The translations under genes were made by a program, and so were the position numbers. The notes under the pieces were generated by a model. That model was not told the origin of the DNA, did not search any database, and saw nothing but the letters and a program-made list of their open reading frames with translations. This document shows, piece after piece, positions 22,218 through 31,305 of a DNA stretch of 32,513 nt. Position 1 is the first letter of the stretch, and the number at the start of each line of letters is the position of its first letter. The stretch is from Oceanospirillaceae bacterium. Its GTDB lineage: Bacteria > Pseudomonadota > Gammaproteobacteria > Pseudomonadales > Balneatricaceae. The stretch is taken from positions 1-32,513 of the forward strand of contig JABXHP010000322.1 in the NCBI GenBank assembly GCA_013373575.1. The letters are read 5' to 3'.

Positions 22218-23585
22218 TTATTTGCCGATGCAGAATGATCCGAAGATTTTGCCTAAGAGCTCGTCAGCACTAATCTTTCCGGTTATCTCACCGAGAAGTT
22301 GTTGCGCTTGGCGTAGATCCTCAGCTAGAAGCTCGCCGGCGCCTTGAGTTTGCAGTTGCCACAAACCGGTATGTAGTAGCTCACTTGCTTGCTCTAATGC
22401 GTCTAAGTGGCGGCGTCGGGCCATGAATGCGCCTTCACCGCTTCCCTGGTACCCCATAACGGTTTTTAGATGCTGTTTAAGTAACTCAACACCTTCACCC
22501 CCTTTGGCGCTTAGTTGCACCAGAGTCAAGCCATCTGAATCGGATATGGAAGGTGCGTCGCCGCTCAAGTCTATCTTGTTACGCACTAGTGTGACGTGGC
22601 GTAGATCATTTAGATGCTCGGAGAGCTCCGGGATGATTTCACGCGGATCTGTTGATGCTGTAGCGCGCGAATCTACCATCACTAGGATTCGGTCAGCTTT
22701 GCGAATCTCCTGCCATGCGCGCTCTATACCGATCTTTTCAACTTGGTCAGGTGCGTCTCGCAGACCTGCAGTATCAGTGATATGCAGTGGCATGCCATCA
22801 ATGTCGATCTGCTCGCGCAAGAGGTCACGAGTGGTTCCCTCTATGTCGGTCACAATGGCCGTTTCACGCCCAGCGAGTGCGTTAAGCAGACTCGACTTAC
22901 CCGCATTAGGCCGCCCAGCGATAACGACGTTCATACCTTCGCGCAGCAAGCTTCCTTGCTGAGCTCGGCGTTCCACTTCTCGCACCTGTGTGATTATCGC
23001 TTTGAGATCATTAAGCACCTTCCCATCGCTGAGAAAGTCGATCTCTTCGTCGGGAAAGTCGATAGCTGCTTCGACATAGATCCGCAGATTGGTCAGCAGC
23101 TCTACCAACTGGTTTATCTCATCTGAGAAGGCTCCCTGCAGAGAGCGTAGTGCGCAGCGTGCAGCTTGCTCCGAGGAGCTCTCAATCAGGTCGGCGATCG
23201 CCTCAGCCTGAGTGAGGTCCATCTTGTCATTGAGAAACGCGCGTTCTGAGAACTCCCCTGGTCGTGCTAAGCGAGCACCTAAGTTGAGTGCTTCTTTTAT
23301 AATGAGGTCGATAACAACGGGTCCGCCGTGACACTGCAGTTCAAAAATATCCTCACCGGTAAATGAGTTGGGTCCCGGGAAGAAGAGTGCGATGCCCTCA
23401 TCTAGCTGCTCGCCAGCAGCACTTATGAAGGGCGTATAGTGTGCATACCTAGGTTTAGGTTCAAAGCCGATAAAAGCGCTCGCCATCCTCAGACAATCGG
23501 GTCCTGAGAGGCGCACAATGCCAACACCGCCTCTGCCGCTGGCAGTTGCCTGCGCTACAATTGTCTGGTTCCTACCCTGCTGCAT
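22218..23585 (-). CDS. mnmE: tRNA modification GTPase MnmE (TrmE)
   Basis: 455 aa; [24 protein letters not shown]-terminal FCIGK. Confidence 0.99.
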   Translation of the reverse strand: MQQGRNQTIVAQATASGRGGVGIVRLSGPDCLRMASAFIGFEPKPRYAHYTPFISAAGEQLDEGIALFFPGPNSFTGEDIFELQCHGGPVVIDLIIKEALNLGARLARPGEFSERAFLNDKMDLTQAEAIADLIESSSEQAARCALRSLQGAFSDEINQLVELLTNLRIYVEAAIDFPDEEIDFLSDGKVLNDLKAIITQVREVERRAQQGSLLREGMNVVIAGRPNAGKSSLLNALAGRETAIVTDIEGTTRDLLREQIDIDGMPLHITDTAGLRDAPDQVEKIGIERAWQEIRKADRILVMVDSRATASTDPREIIPELSEHLNDLRHVTLVRNKIDLSGDAPSISDSDGLTLVQLSAKGGEGVELLKQHLKTVMGYQGSGEGAFMARRRHLDALEQASELLHTGLWQLQTQGAGELLAEDLRQAQQLLGEITGKISADELLGKIFGSFCIGK

Positions 23586-23620
23586 ATTTCTCCTCCTCGG
23601 TGTGGCTCTACCCTAATACG

Positions 23621-23647
23621 AAAAAGGCCCCCAGAGGGAGCCTTTTT
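23621..23647 (-). terminator. Hairpin terminator between yidC and mnmE
   Basis: AAAAAGGCcCCCagaGGGaGCCTTTTT, 21 nt after the yidC stop on the minus strand. Confidence 0.75.
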
Positions 23648-23668
23648 ATTAAATCTGAATCGCGCCAG

Positions 23669-25327
23669 TTACTTCGTGTCGCCCGCTTCAATCTGTTTGT
23701 TGATGATGTACTGCTGTGCGATTGAGAGCACGTTGTTTACCACCCAGTACAGAACTAGACCTGCTGGGAACCAGAGGAAGAAGAAGGTGAAGATGATTGG
23801 CAGCATCTTCATGATCTTCGCCTGCATAGGATCTGGCGGTGTTGGGTTAAGCAGCTGCTGTATGAACATAGACGCGCCCATCAACAGAGGCAGGATGAAG
23901 TATGGGTCCATCTGCGATAGATCCTGGATGTAGCCGTAGAAGGGTGCGTGACGCAGCTCTACAGACTCCAACAGTACCCAGTAGAGCGCAATGAAGATTG
24001 GCATCTGTGCAACAATTGGCAGACAACCCCCGAGTGGATTGATCTTCTCTTTCGAGTAGAGCTTCATCATCTCTTGTGACATCTTCTGACGGTCATCACC
24101 GTAGAGCTCTTTGAGACGAGCCATCTCTGGCCCAAATTTACGCATCTTAGCCATCGACTTGAAGGCTTTAGCGTTAAGCTGAAAGAGTGCAATTTTGATT
24201 AGCAGAGTTACACCGATAATCGCTAGACCCCAGTTACCTACAATACTGTAGATCCATTTCAGCAGCATGTAGAGCGGTGAAGCAACAAACCAAAGAATGC
24301 CATAGTCGATCGTCAGGTCCAGATCCGTAGCAACCTGTTCAAGCTGGTCTGTATCCTTCGGCCCAGCATAGAGTGTAGAGCTGAGCGTTGTCTGTTGACC
24401 TGGAGCCACATTAACAGCAGGAGCAAGGAAGCCAGCAATGTAAAGACCGTTCAGAACGCGAGTTTGATAAGTGTAAGTCTGTCCTGGCTGAGGTATCCAT
24501 GCAGAGAGGAAGTAGTGCTGCGACATAGCAACCCAGCCATCTGCACTGGTCGCTGTGAAGCGTTTGTCATCCATGTCGTCGAAATCAACCTTCTGGTAGT
24601 TGTTCTCTGCCGTGGAGAAAACGGCGCCAAGGTAAGACTGCATACCCATATCGGTCTGCTGCGAAGGGTCCGCACTGCGGTCACGCTTTAGCTGGCCAAA
24701 GAGCACGGTCTCAAAATTCTCAGCACTCTGGTTGTCGATCAGATACTCAACTTTGATGGCGTTACTACCGCGAGTGAAGGTAAAGCGTTTTGTAATTGCT
24801 ACGCCATTCTCATTCAGTTGCAGATCTACGCTGAGCTGATCAGAATCACCCATCTCGTAGCTACGCGCTTCGGAATTATAAAGTGGACGGCCTTCTGGAT
24901 TTGCATCTGGGCCATTTTTACCCACCAAACCACTCTGTGCGACATAGGTACGGGTTGCGTTCTGTTCCAGCAGAGTAAGTGGCTCGCTCTCACTTAGCAC
25001 GGCAAGGTGCTGTGGCAATTTCGCCTCAATCACATCACCACCGCGTGGATCGATAAGCAGCTCTAGAGTATCAGTTTTAACCGATATCAGGCTGGCATCT
25101 GTAGCGGCAACCGCAGCTGTGGTCGCTTCAGCGGTCGCCGGTACATCAGCACTAGCTGTGGAAGTCGCTGAAGGCAGATCGCTATCGCTTGGCGCGTAGG
25201 CTGATACGCTTGAGCTTGCAACCGTAGGTGCGGCTGCTGGTGTGTTGTAATCCTGGTTCCACTGCAGCACCATCATGTAAGACATCAGTGCTAGTGCGGC
25301 AATTAATATGACTCGCTGTACATCCAT
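23669..25327 (-). CDS. yidC: Membrane protein insertase YidC
   Basis: 552 aa; MDVQRVILIAALALMSYMMVLQWNQDY, large periplasmic domain, YSKEKINPLGGCLPIVAQMPIFIALYWVLLESVELRHAPF. Confidence 0.99.
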   Translation of the reverse strand: MDVQRVILIAALALMSYMMVLQWNQDYNTPAAAPTVASSSVSAYAPSDSDLPSATSTASADVPATAEATTAAVAATDASLISVKTDTLELLIDPRGGDVIEAKLPQHLAVLSESEPLTLLEQNATRTYVAQSGLVGKNGPDANPEGRPLYNSEARSYEMGDSDQLSVDLQLNENGVAITKRFTFTRGSNAIKVEYLIDNQSAENFETVLFGQLKRDRSADPSQQTDMGMQSYLGAVFSTAENNYQKVDFDDMDDKRFTATSADGWVAMSQHYFLSAWIPQPGQTYTYQTRVLNGLYIAGFLAPAVNVAPGQQTTLSSTLYAGPKDTDQLEQVATDLDLTIDYGILWFVASPLYMLLKWIYSIVGNWGLAIIGVTLLIKIALFQLNAKAFKSMAKMRKFGPEMARLKELYGDDRQKMSQEMMKLYSKEKINPLGGCLPIVAQMPIFIALYWVLLESVELRHAPFYGYIQDLSQMDPYFILPLLMGASMFIQQLLNPTPPDPMQAKIMKMLPIIFTFFFLWFPAGLVLYWVVNNVLSIAQQYIINKQIEAGDTK

Positions 25328-25340
25328 GGCGTTCGGACCA

Positions 25341-25721
25341 TTACCCTTTTGAGGACTGTTTAGCTTTATCAGCTTTTTTGTTTAACCTGACCCAACTCTT
25401 CGAAATTAAGCGGTGTATCGCCTCATTATCGAGCTGATCCACACCTTTGCGTGCCAGTATGACAAGGTCACAAGGGGGTAGATTCTGTTGATTCAGCCTG
25501 AAAGACTCGCGAATGATACGCTTAACGCGATTTCGATTCACGGCTAGACGGACATTTTTTTTCGAAATTACACAGCCGAGCCGAGGGTGGCCGGTTTGGT
25601 TGGGGCGGGCAAGTATCAGCAGATTTTGATCACTGACCTTGTATATAGCTTTGTCGAATACCCTTTTGAAGTCGGCTCCGGTGAGGAGTCTGGATTCGCG
25701 AGGGTACTCAAACTCAGCCAT
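25341..25721 (-). CDS. rnpA: Ribonuclease P protein component
   Basis: 126 aa; RLGCVISKKNVRLAVNRNRVKRIIRESFRLNQ. Confidence 0.97.
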   Translation of the reverse strand: MAEFEYPRESRLLTGADFKRVFDKAIYKVSDQNLLILARPNQTGHPRLGCVISKKNVRLAVNRNRVKRIIRESFRLNQQNLPPCDLVILARKGVDQLDNEAIHRLISKSWVRLNKKADKAKQSSKG

Positions 25722-25747
25722 GAGGCATTCGTGTTGTCCGCTAAGAA

Positions 25748-25882
25748 TTAGGCAGACAGACGAGCGCGGCCACGAGCACGACGACGGTTCAAGACCTGAC
25801 GACCGTTCTTAGTAGCCATACGAGCACGGAAACCGTGGTTACGCTTGCGCTTCAGTACGCTTGGTTGGAAAGTTCTTTTCAT
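25748..25882 (-). CDS. rpmH: 50S ribosomal protein L34
   Basis: 44 aa translated by hand (below the ORF-track cutoff): [44 protein letters not shown]. Confidence 0.98.
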   Translation of the reverse strand: MKRTFQPSVLKRKRNHGFRARMATKNGRQVLNRRRARGRARLSA

Positions 25883-25960
25883 GACTTTTTTCCTGCAGTT
25901 ACTTCAGGTTAACTAGTTGGAACCTGCACTATTGCAGACACCCAAAATTCGAGACGCGAC

Positions 25961-25989
25961 ATTCTATGGAAATGGCGTCTTGGTTGCAA
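25961..25989 (-). promoter_or_regulatory. Candidate sigma70 promoter for rpmH-rnpA
   Basis: Minus strand TTGCAA - 17 nt - TAGAAT, about 80 nt upstream of the rpmH start. Confidence 0.55.
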
Positions 25990-26013
25990 ACCTTTTGATA
26001 AGAAAAGGTACAA

Positions 26014-26039
26014 AAAAACCAGCCCGCAGGCTGGTTTTT
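26014..26039 (-). terminator. Rho-independent terminator of dctP
   Basis: AAAAACCAGCC-CGCA-GGCTGGTTTTT, perfect 11-bp stem, 15 nt after the dctP stop. Confidence 0.88.
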
Positions 26040-26054
26040 CGTCTTTAGCGGGGT

Positions 26055-27134
26055 TTATTGCCGCATTTTACGCTGCATGTAAGAGTCCAGAGGGCCCTCA
26101 GATACGCTCATCCACTGGTTCTGATCTTTCTGGAATGCCTTCATGCTTGCGTAGATGCGTTTGAAGTCTTCGTTCTCAGCTTCTAGCTCTGCATAGGTTT
26201 CCTGAGCAGCTTCCCAAGCCGCATCCATTACGTCTTTAGGGAAGATCTTCATCTTCGTACCACTAGCCAGAAGTGTTTTGAGAGCCTCTGGGTTCTTCGC
26301 GTCGTAGAACGCAGTTGTCTTCACGTTCGCACGCTCTGCAGCCGCCTCAACGATGTTTTGGTACTCAACTGGAAGTGAGTCAAACTTCTCTTTATTGATA
26401 TATACAGAGAGGTTTGGAGCCGCCTCCCACCAACCTGGGGTGTAGTAGTATTCAGCGACCTTGTTGAAGCCCATCTTCATGTCATCGAACGGACCAACCC
26501 ACTCAGCTGCATCAATAGTGCCTTTTTCCAGAGATGGGAAGATATCGCCGCCCGGAATCGACTGAGGAACAACACCGAGCTTCTCGATGATCTTACCACC
26601 CATACCGCCGATACGCATTTTCAGGCCATCAAGGTCTGCCAGAGAGTTAACCTCTTTGTTGTACCAACCACCCATTTGCACACCGGTATTACCCGCTGGG
26701 AATGGGACGATATTAGATTGCGCGAAGAGATCTTTGATCATCTCGCCGCCACCACCGAAGTTGTACCATGCCTGGAACTGACGGTAGTTCAAACCGAATG
26801 GGATAGTGGTGTCTAGTGCGAACGCTGGGTTCTTACCGAAGTAGTAGTAAGACGCAGTATGACCTGCTTCGATCGTGCCATCTGATACTGCATCGAAGAT
26901 CTGCATGGTGCCCACGATTTCACCCGCTGGGAAAACGCGAATCTTAAACTTACCGTTGGTCATCTTCTCTACTTCTTCAGCAAAGAAAACACCGCCCATA
27001 TAGAAGCCGATACCTGGTGGTACTGCAGACTGGAGGCGCCAGTTCAGTTCTGGAAGTTCAGCAGCAGACGCTGCAGTGGCTGTTGATACGGCTGCTGCCA
27101 GCAGTGCACCTTTGAACAGATCTCTACGTTTCAT
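26055..27134 (-). CDS. TRAP transporter solute-binding protein (DctP family, TakP-like)
   Basis: Signal peptide MKRRDLFKGALLAAAVSTATAASAAELPELNWRLQS; DctP motifs (GEIVGTMQIFDAVSDGTIEAGHT, LKMRIGGMGGKIIEKLGVVPQSIPGGDIFPSLEKGTIDAAEWVGPFDD). Track ORF starts upstream at 27218. Confidence 0.93.
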   Translation of the reverse strand: MKRRDLFKGALLAAAVSTATAASAAELPELNWRLQSAVPPGIGFYMGGVFFAEEVEKMTNGKFKIRVFPAGEIVGTMQIFDAVSDGTIEAGHTASYYYFGKNPAFALDTTIPFGLNYRQFQAWYNFGGGGEMIKDLFAQSNIVPFPAGNTGVQMGGWYNKEVNSLADLDGLKMRIGGMGGKIIEKLGVVPQSIPGGDIFPSLEKGTIDAAEWVGPFDDMKMGFNKVAEYYYTPGWWEAAPNLSVYINKEKFDSLPVEYQNIVEAAAERANVKTTAFYDAKNPEALKTLLASGTKMKIFPKDVMDAAWEAAQETYAELEAENEDFKRIYASMKAFQKDQNQWMSVSEGPLDSYMQRKMRQ

Positions 27135-27400
27135 CTGATTTCCTTTTTCTTTTTTATGATCTTTTAGGCCAACACATCTGGATGTTTCATAATCCTTTCG
27201 ATTTGCCATACCCAACACGATAACCCGATGGGTGCGAAATACTAGAAAATGAAGTCATACTTTAGTTGAACGACCTAGGAATTACTGGTCCTACCAGCTG
27301 AATCTTGGTTGTGTGGCTTCTGTAAACTCGGCACACTGAAGCTCTTTGCTGCCAGGTAACATGGCTGTGAAACAACAATAAGCTTCATGGAATTATCACA

Positions 27401-27970
27401 ATGAACGCGCTTCTAAAACTCTCCGCTTCGATCGATGCCCTAAACGGCTTCGTGGGCCGCAACGTCAAGTGGCTGATTCTGGCCGCTGTCCTGGTCAGCG
27501 CCGGCAACGCAACAACTCGTTACCTGTTTAATGTGGCCTCAAACGCCATGCTTGAGCTGCAGTGGTACTTCTATGCAGCGGTATTTACGCTTGCCGCTGG
27601 ATATGTTCTGAAAGTCAACGAACATGTCCGTATCGATGTGATGAGCCAGCGTATGTCTCCACGGACGCGTAACTGGGTCGATTTTTGGGGCTTACTACTT
27701 TTTGTATTACCGGTAACGCTTTACATCACCCTGCAGTCTATCCCCAACCTTATAGAGACTTATCAGAACCAAGAGGTTAGCCAGAATGCGGGCGGGTTAA
27801 TTCGGTGGCCTGTGCGTTTGATGATACCGGTTGGCTTTGGTCTGCTGTTTATGCAGGCGTGCTCAGAGCTGATTAAACGCTGGGCCTTTTTGAAAGGGCT
27901 AATTGAAGATCCTTTGCAGCGGGGTGGCCATGCAACTGTCGATATGGACGATCAGAAGGAGAGTGTGTAA
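27401..27970 (+). CDS. TRAP transporter small permease (DctQ family)
   Basis: 189 aa, four TM; NATTRYLFNVASNAMLELQWYFYAAVFTLAAGYVLKVNEHVRIDV. Confidence 0.93.
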   Translation: MNALLKLSASIDALNGFVGRNVKWLILAAVLVSAGNATTRYLFNVASNAMLELQWYFYAAVFTLAAGYVLKVNEHVRIDVMSQRMSPRTRNWVDFWGLLLFVLPVTLYITLQSIPNLIETYQNQEVSQNAGGLIRWPVRLMIPVGFGLLFMQACSELIKRWAFLKGLIEDPLQRGGHATVDMDDQKESV

Positions 27971-29464
27971 ATGGAATTTTTGACCGACAACATCGCGCCG
28001 ATCATGTTCGGCTCGCTTATATTTTTCCTTCTCTCTGGTTTCCCAGTTGCCTTTAGCCTTGCTGCTAACGGCATCCTTTTTGCCTTGATCGGCCATGAGC
28101 TTGGGTTGCTCGATTGGGTATTACTGCAGGCAATACCTGAACGTATTTACGGCATTATGCAGAACGATACGCTGTTGGCGATTCCATTCTTTACCTTTAT
28201 GGGGATCATTCTTCAGCGATCAGGGATGGCGGAAGATCTTCTCGAGTCCGCTGGGCAGCTGTTCGGAGGAGTTCCGGGCGGTCTGGGGTATGCCGTAATA
28301 CTTGTGGGTGCCCTGCTTGCAGCGACTACTGGAGTGGTGGCTGCGTCAGTGATCTCCATGGGGTTGATCTCACTCCCGGTAATGATGCGCTACCGTTACC
28401 ACTATCCAACAGCTGCGGGGCTTCTGACTGGTGCAGGATCCTTGGCACAGATTATCCCGCCATCGTTGGTTCTTATTGTCCTAGCGGATGTGCTCTCCGT
28501 ATCCGTTAAAGATGCCTACACCGGAGCACTTTTCCCGGCGCTCATGGTTGTAGGGTTCCTGCTGCTATACATGTTTATCCTCTCAATCGTTAAGCCGGAC
28601 ATGGTGCCACCATTACCTGAGGATGCTCGCACTCTTAAGGGTTCAGAGCTGTATATCTCCGTACTTACGGCTATGCTGCCGCCGATCGTGCTGATCTTCT
28701 TGGTACTGGGTACCATTTTTATAGGCTGGGCAACGCCAACAGAGGGCGGAGCAATGGGTGCAGTCGGTGCACTAGTACTGGCGATCGCTCGTCGACGTCT
28801 TACTTGGGATGTGGTGAAAGGGGCACTTGACTCAACCACCAAGCTCTCCACTTTCGTTATGTTTATCCTCGTTGGCTCCTCTATATTTGCGCTATCGTTC
28901 CGAGCGGTAAACGGCGATATTTGGATTGAGCATTTGTTTACTTTCATTCCGGGTGGCGAACTAGGTTTTGTGCTCTTTGTAAGCCTATTGGTGTTCGTAC
29001 TTGGTTTCTTTATCGACTTCTTCGAGATCGCTTTCATCTTGATGCCATTGATCGGCCCTGTTGCGATGAATATGGATATCAACATGATCTGGTTCCTTGT
29101 ACTGGTTGGGCTGAACATGTCCATGTCCTTCCTCACGCCGCCATTCGGCTTCGCGCTCTTCTATCTGCGAAGCGTCGCGCCCAAGGAGGATTACAAAGAT
29201 GAGATCACTGGTGGCTTGGTACACGGTATGAAGACGCAGCAGATCTATAAGGGTGCAATACCTTTCATACTGATCATGCTGCTATCTCTGTCGCTGGTAA
29301 TCATCTTCCCTGAGATTGTTACCTACAACCTTGATGCACCTCTGGATGTAGACCTTAACACCATCGAGATTCAGCTCGATGGTGGTGATGGCGGCTGGGG
29401 TAATGAGGCCGGAGGCAGTGATGACCCTTGGGGTGGTCAGGCTAATGACCCTTGGGCAAATTAG
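27971..29464 (+). CDS. TRAP transporter large permease (DctM family)
   Basis: 497 aa polytopic; starts immediately after the dctQ TAA; SGFPVAFSLAANGILFALIG, LTGAGSLAQIIPPSLVLIVLADVLSVSVKDAYTGALFPAL, SFLTPPFGFALFYLR. Confidence 0.96.
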   Translation: MEFLTDNIAPIMFGSLIFFLLSGFPVAFSLAANGILFALIGHELGLLDWVLLQAIPERIYGIMQNDTLLAIPFFTFMGIILQRSGMAEDLLESAGQLFGGVPGGLGYAVILVGALLAATTGVVAASVISMGLISLPVMMRYRYHYPTAAGLLTGAGSLAQIIPPSLVLIVLADVLSVSVKDAYTGALFPALMVVGFLLLYMFILSIVKPDMVPPLPEDARTLKGSELYISVLTAMLPPIVLIFLVLGTIFIGWATPTEGGAMGAVGALVLAIARRRLTWDVVKGALDSTTKLSTFVMFILVGSSIFALSFRAVNGDIWIEHLFTFIPGGELGFVLFVSLLVFVLGFFIDFFEIAFILMPLIGPVAMNMDINMIWFLVLVGLNMSMSFLTPPFGFALFYLRSVAPKEDYKDEITGGLVHGMKTQQIYKGAIPFILIMLLSLSLVIIFPEIVTYNLDAPLDVDLNTIEIQLDGGDGGWGNEAGGSDDPWGGQANDPWAN

Positions 29465-29475
29465 CCCTATCCACT

Positions 29476-29647
29476 TGTGAATAAAAAGGCCGCGTAAGCG
29501 GCCTTTTTGTGGATAAGCCAGTGGTTTGTTTGTTGATATCTTATTAATAACTCTATTTATCGTTTTATATTCAATAGGATAGGATAATATATTAAAGTTA
29601 ATAAATTTTTTTGCTCCGGACTTATCCTGCCAATTTGTTGTGGATAA
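29476..29647. promoter_or_regulatory. DnaA-box cluster and AT-rich region upstream of dnaA (candidate oriC and/or dnaA autoregulatory region)
   Basis: Minus-strand boxes TTATTCACA 29476-29484, TTATCCACA 29508-29516 and 29639-29647, with a strongly AT-rich segment about 29530-29612 between. Confidence 0.78.
29483..29508 (+). terminator. Rho-independent terminator of dctQM
   Basis: AAAAAGGCCGC-GTAA-GCGGCCTTTTT, perfect 11-bp stem, 18 nt after the dctM stop. Confidence 0.9.
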
Positions 29648-29709
29648 AGTTGGTGCCAGTGGGTAAAATCGTCACGAAACCCAACACCGCTGTTCCCACG
29701 AGAAGAATA

Positions 29710-31281
29710 ATGTCACAAGCAATCTGGCCGCAGTGTTTAGAGAACCTCAAAGACGAACTTCCCCCTCAGCAGTTCAACATGTGGGTGCGTCCACTACAGC
29801 TTGAGGCTGAAACTGACAGTCAGATACATCTAGTTGCTCCAAATCGGTTTGTGCGAGATTGGATAAACGACAAGTTCCTGCAACAGATACACAACGCACT
29901 TGATGCGCTTACGGGTGATATGGCACCGGAGGTATTGATTAGTGTCGCCGGTCAATCGCCTGCTTCAGGCCCTTCGCGAACTCGCGCGGCGCGTAAGGCG
30001 CCTGTAAGAGCGAGAGCACCGGAGGAGAGCGAGCCGAAATACCAACCCAATAATGTAGGGGCGGATGCACCGCCTGAAGCACTCACTAACTTTGATGACA
30101 GTGAGTATTCACTACCACCAAGAGATCCTGAATTTAGTGCGCTAATTCCTACAAAACTGCGTAGTGGCGTGATTGATCTGATAGACCAGTCAGAGTTTGA
30201 TTCTGCGGCAAGTGGTGGTCAAGGTGAACGTCAAATACAGGTGGAAGGGGGGTTACGGCACCAGTCTAACCTCAATCCTGATTTTACCTTCGACTCGTTT
30301 GTTCAGGGTAAGTCCAACCAGTTGGCGCTAGCAGCTGCTCGCCAGGTTGCGGATAACCCGGGTGGCGGTTACAACCCACTCTTCATTTACGGTGGTGTGG
30401 GCTTAGGTAAAACGCACCTTATGCACGCTGTTGGCATGGAGATGCGCAGTCGTAACCCCAACGCCAAAATTGTCTATCTGCACTCTGAGCGTTTTGTCGC
30501 TGACATGGTGAAAGCGCTGCAACTCAATGCCATAAACGACTTCAAGCGCTTTTACCGCTCCGTTGATGCGCTACTGATCGATGATATTCAGTTTTTCGGC
30601 GGAAAAGAGCGGTCCCAAGAGGAGTTTTTCCACACCTTTAACGCTCTGCTGGAGGGTGGTCAGCAGATGATTCTGACCAGTGACCGCTATCCGCGTGAGA
30701 TTAAAGGGGTCGAGGAGCGCCTTAAATCGCGTTTCGGCTGGGGCCTGACGGTGGCGATAGAGCCGCCAGAGCTTGAGACGCGCGTCGCTATTCTGATGCG
30801 TAAGGCGTCGGAAGCGAAAGTGCGCCTGCCAGAAGACGCTGCGTTCTTCCTCGCGCAGAATCTTAGGTCCAACGTACGTGAGCTAGAAGGTGCGCTGAAG
30901 CGGGTCATAGCACATGCCCATTTTCATGGTGTGCCGTTAAATATACCGACAATCAAAGAAGCACTAAAAGACCTGCTGGCATTACAGGATAAACAGGTTA
31001 GTATTGAGAATATTCAAAAGGTTGTAGCGGAGTATTACCGTATCAAGGTAGCTGATCTCTCCTCGAAACGGCGCAGTCGCTCGGTGGCTCGTCCTCGACA
31101 GGTCGCCATGAGCTTGGTCAAGGAGCTGACCAACCACAGTCTACCTGAGATTGGTGCATCTTTTGGGGGGCGTGATCACACAACAGTGCTTCACGCCACA
31201 CGAAAAGTGAATGAGCTGCGTGAGGGTAACGCAGACATCGCGGAAGATTATAAGAACCTCATTCGTCTGTTGACGAGCTAA
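29710..31281 (+). CDS. dnaA: Chromosomal replication initiator protein DnaA
   Basis: [33 protein letters not shown]+ domain [18 protein letters not shown]-binding signature [16 protein letters not shown]. The track start at 29611 runs through a DnaA box, so ATG 29710 is preferred. Confidence 0.98.
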   Translation: MSQAIWPQCLENLKDELPPQQFNMWVRPLQLEAETDSQIHLVAPNRFVRDWINDKFLQQIHNALDALTGDMAPEVLISVAGQSPASGPSRTRAARKAPVRARAPEESEPKYQPNNVGADAPPEALTNFDDSEYSLPPRDPEFSALIPTKLRSGVIDLIDQSEFDSAASGGQGERQIQVEGGLRHQSNLNPDFTFDSFVQGKSNQLALAAARQVADNPGGGYNPLFIYGGVGLGKTHLMHAVGMEMRSRNPNAKIVYLHSERFVADMVKALQLNAINDFKRFYRSVDALLIDDIQFFGGKERSQEEFFHTFNALLEGGQQMILTSDRYPREIKGVEERLKSRFGWGLTVAIEPPELETRVAILMRKASEAKVRLPEDAAFFLAQNLRSNVRELEGALKRVIAHAHFHGVPLNIPTIKEALKDLLALQDKQVSIENIQKVVAEYYRIKVADLSSKRRSRSVARPRQVAMSLVKELTNHSLPEIGASFGGRDHTTVLHATRKVNELREGNADIAEDYKNLIRLLTS

Positions 31282-31305
31282 GTTGGAATTGGGATAGGAA
31301 ACCAC

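Noticed and set aside
28516-29136. 206-aa minus-strand ORF inside dctM
   Set aside because: Antisense to a clear membrane permease; Ser/Thr/Lys-rich shadow translation.
29611-29709. N-terminal extension of DnaA in the ORF track ([15 protein letters not shown]...)
   Set aside because: Uses a TTG start, covers a perfect DnaA box, and is unlike DnaA N-termini; ATG 29710 fits better.
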